Assembly (NCBI RefSeq): GCF_014641735.1
Contig: NZ_BMIH01000005.1
Location: 186,001 to 250,000 of the forward strand
Origin: Sphingomonas metalli
GTDB taxonomy: Bacteria > Pseudomonadota > Alphaproteobacteria > Sphingomonadales > Sphingomonadaceae
Direction: 5' to 3'
DNA length: 64,000 nt
A model generated the notes under the pieces. The model did not search any database. It saw only the letters and a program-made list of their open reading frames with translations, and was not told where the DNA came from. Positions 62,099 to 64,000 of the stretch are shown here, in pieces. The stretch's first letter is position 1; every line of letters begins with the position of its first letter. Both the position numbers and the translations under genes were made by a program.

Positions 62099-63280
62099 TC
62101 AGCCTCGGTAGCTCCCTGCGGCGTCGTCGCGAATGTAACGCTGTCGCAGCAGCATGCCGAGCATCAGGAAGCCGATGCAGAGTTCGAGCCAGCAGCTCGG
62201 CTCGGGCAGGGCCGCGACATAGGCTGCATAGATCTGCCCGGTATCCATGCGATAGGCGGCAGACGCGGCCCCGGGCGCAACGTTCCAGCCGATGGCATCC
62301 AGTGCGGTAATATCGAGCCCGGTGACCACCCCTTGTCTGCCCGGACAGAGAAAGGGGTTCATGATGCCGATGAGGTCCGCGCAATTCCTCCCCTTCTTCC
62401 AATGACCGGTGCCATAGCCGTCGCCACGGGTCTCTCCAGTCGCGAAATGGGCGCCGCCATAGGCGGTCTTGCCGCCGTCGAGCGAGAAATAGGCATCCGT
62501 TCCGAAGGTCCAGTCGAGCCTGTCCTCTCCGCTGTAACGGAACAGGTCCAACGCCGAACCGACGACATAGTTGTCGGCCGGGAAGTCCGGCGAACCCGCA
62601 TTCTGATCGAAGCTCTCGACCCCACTATAAAATCCTAGAGCATGACCGATTTCATGTATTGCTGTACCGATGAAATCGGCGGAGCCGATTGCGATGCCGT
62701 CCTCAGGATTGAAGTCAAACGTCACTGAGTTGGAGAATAAGATCTCTGCATCGGTCTTTGCAGCATCAAAATTCGGATCGTCGAACAAAGCTTTGTAGTT
62801 CGCCGTCGTCATTCCGATACCTCGCGACAGGAAAGTATTCGTAGGCGCCAGCCTACTGTCATATCCAGCGGTGACGCCGCTGGCGCTGACAGCATCGGCA
62901 TAGTTCGGCACGATCACCTTGATGCTTCCATTGCTGTCCAAGACGGGCAATGCCGCTGCCGCCAACTGGTCCACCGCGCTTCCACTGCGCGTCTTCGCAA
63001 GTTGCGTATAATAATCGGCGATAGTCAGCCCGGTGTAGCTACTGGATGCGACACCCAAGCCGTTCGGGCCGAAGTCATCCAGCCCGATCGCGATGTTGAG
63101 CGTGACGTTGTTGGTCAGGACCGATTCCCAGTAGCGAGCCGCTACGGTGAACCCGGTTCGCGCCTCGGCCGTCATGCCAGGCGCGCTGTCCGTCAGGACG
63201 ATGGTCAGCGCCGAAGCCCGGCCGGCACCCAGAACGAGCGCCGCTCCCAGCGCCATCGCCTTCAACATCTTTGACAACAT
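62099..63280 (-). CDS. PEP-CTERM-anchored metalloprotease-like protein (NF038122-like)
   Basis: A 393-aa exported protein. The signal peptide is about 24 residues (MALGAALVLGAGRASA). A zinc-protease motif H209-E-I-G-H213-A-L-G-F is present, but the third metzincin ligand (HExxHxxGxxH) is absent at position 219, which is Ser. The C-terminus carries a PEP-CTERM-like sorting signal: PEPSCW, a hydrophobic stretch LELCIGFLMLGMLL and a basic RQRYIRDD tail. The usual PEPxxW-A pattern is altered by Cys residues. The gene is less GC-rich than its neighbours. GAGGGGGG precedes the ATG. Confidence 0.8.
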   Translation of the reverse strand: MLSKMLKAMALGAALVLGAGRASALTIVLTDSAPGMTAEARTGFTVAARYWESVLTNNVTLNIAIGLDDFGPNGLGVASSSYTGLTIADYYTQLAKTRSGSAVDQLAAAALPVLDSNGSIKVIVPNYADAVSASGVTAGYDSRLAPTNTFLSRGIGMTTANYKALFDDPNFDAAKTDAEILFSNSVTFDFNPEDGIAIGSADFIGTAIHEIGHALGFYSGVESFDQNAGSPDFPADNYVVGSALDLFRYSGEDRLDWTFGTDAYFSLDGGKTAYGGAHFATGETRGDGYGTGHWKKGRNCADLIGIMNPFLCPGRQGVVTGLDITALDAIGWNVAPGAASAAYRMDTGQIYAAYVAALPEPSCWLELCIGFLMLGMLLRQRYIRDDAAGSYRG

Positions 63281-63633
63281 CCAACCCCCCTCTTTGATTT
63301 CGACAGATGACCCGGCGCGAACGACGTACGTCGCCGCGCATCACCAGCGTGGAGGACAAGGCGGGAATGCCTCAAGGCGTCTCTTGACCGGCCTTTGTGT
63401 CAAATAGACATCAGAACGCAATTTATAGGAACCAGCTTAAGCACCAATTTTCTACAAGACAGCTAATCCGGTGAATGCCGGTACTTCTTCACCAGAATGC
63501 AATACTTTAATCTGTTCGGCCTTGGTCCGGCCGCGCCGGGGAGGGAGCGGTCGGACACGTCGCTGCGGCGACCATCCCCGCCGCAGCGCTTCGGCCGGGT
63601 CGTGCGTTGACGGTCGTCAATAAGGAGAGCGAC
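63281..63633. other. AT-richer intergenic region, no gene found
   Basis: This 353-bp stretch between the divergent metalloprotease and small acidic protein genes is clearly richer in A/T around 63380-63480. On the minus strand TTGACA occurs (complement of 63398-63403) and TATAAA nearby, but not at promoter spacing. No open frame with coding character was found. It presumably holds the promoters of both genes. Confidence 0.5.
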
Positions 63634-63879
63634 ATGTCCGATCCAACCGACCCGCACCGCGAGCCCGAGAGCTTCGCCGACCTGCCGATCCAGCCGACCG
63701 GGTCGGGCGTCGCCGATCTGGAAATCGCCTATGAGCAGATGAAGCTGGCGGAGGGCGCCGACGACGCTGCCGGGGCGTCGATTGAGGCGGGCATCGCCGA
63801 CGAGACCGCCGCCTATGACGCTGCCATGCCCACCGAAACGGGACGCGACGCGGCCGAAAGTGCCGCCCATCCCAGCTGA
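63634..63879 (+). CDS. Small acidic hypothetical protein
   Basis: An 81-aa, strongly acidic, Ala/Glu/Asp-rich protein without signal peptide or membrane segment (SGVADLEIAYEQMKLAEG is the most ordered part). It resembles small stress- or DUF-type acidic proteins but no family is recognised. AAGGAGAG lies 6 nt before the ATG. It is followed after 32 bp by an SDR gene. Confidence 0.6.
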   Translation: MSDPTDPHREPESFADLPIQPTGSGVADLEIAYEQMKLAEGADDAAGASIEAGIADETAAYDAAMPTETGRDAAESAAHPS

Positions 63880-63911
63880 CGGGGGCTCAGCGTGCCGCTA
63901 CAAGGCCGGGC

Positions 63912-64000
63912 ATGAAGCCCCTTCAAGACCGTATTGCGATCGTCACCGGCGCCGGCGCCGGACTGGGTCGCGCGCACGCCCTGTTCCTCGCCGGACAGGG
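63912..64000 (+). CDS. SDR-family oxidoreductase, N-terminal end (cut by window edge)
   Basis: The first 29 residues are visible: KPLQDRIAIVTGAGAGLGRAH contains the TGxxxGxG cofactor motif of classical short-chain dehydrogenases (TGAGAGLG), starting at an ATG at 63912. The rest lies outside the window, so substrate and catalytic residues are unknown. Confidence 0.75.
   Translation, partial: MKPLQDRIAIVTGAGAGLGRAHALFLAGQ

Noticed and set aside
1-64000. Mobile elements, tRNA genes, CRISPR arrays, prophage
   Set aside because: Looked for integrase, transposase, cloverleaf and regularly spaced repeats; none found. The only repeats are REP doublets.

Overview
The window is high-GC alphaproteobacterial chromosome, most likely Sphingomonas or a close relative in Sphingomonadales. 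The signs are strong GC3 codon use, TonB-dependent receptors sitting with flavin-dependent 'tryptophan' halogenases and DUF6445, a PEP-CTERM protein, an HWE histidine kinase, and several sphingomonad-style REP palindromes. No rRNA, tRNA, CRISPR array, integrase or transposase was found. The gene content is catabolic and regulatory: mostly glycan breakdown plus one propionate pathway.

Left part (1-12341): the end of a DUF389-like membrane protein cut by an in-frame TAG; an exported SDR protein with a YxxxR active site; a TetR gene with three matching operators; a small-protein/chemotaxis-receptor pair; a GH3 beta-glucosidase; a membrane-bound AraC regulator next to an exported S41 protease; and a DHA2-type MFS exporter.

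12384-21306 is a regulated unit. Eight minus-strand genes, almost all overlapping by ATGA, encode an MFS importer, two TIM-barrel isomerases, a Gfo/Idh oxidoreductase, a cytochrome c, a DUF1080 (3-keto-glycoside hydrolase family) protein, and the small and large subunits of a GMC/gluconate-dehydrogenase-type enzyme. A divergent LacI gene and a 20-bp LacI-type operator overlapping the -35 box complete it. The set matches the 3-keto-glycoside route: oxidise C3 in the periplasm, then hydrolyse and reduce or isomerise. An HWE kinase, a small exported protein and a third TIM-barrel enzyme follow.

26096-32936 is a first TonB-receptor locus: receptor, terminator, six-hairpin glycosidase-like protein, then a convergent halogenase/DUF6445 pair.

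32979-42685 is the propionyl-CoA to succinyl-CoA pathway: pccB, a small membrane protein, methylmalonyl-CoA epimerase, methylmalonyl-CoA mutase, bioB, a DUF4160 pseudogene with its DUF2442 partner, and pccA. A ScfR/PccR-type regulator is divergent, with three TTGCGAA boxes in between. pccA carries an in-frame 138-bp REP doublet adding about 46 residues to the protein.

42792-62057 is a second glycan locus: GH29, GH42, IclR regulator, second halogenase, second TonB receptor, GH31, zinc alcohol dehydrogenase, GH35/DUF5597, GH39, a mannitol-dehydrogenase-family oxidoreductase and an MFS transporter. Together with the GH3 enzyme, these exo-activities fit the side chains of a xyloglucan-like oligosaccharide (fucose, galactose, xylose, glucose). 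The right edge has a PEP-CTERM metalloprotease-like protein, a small acidic protein and the start of an SDR gene.
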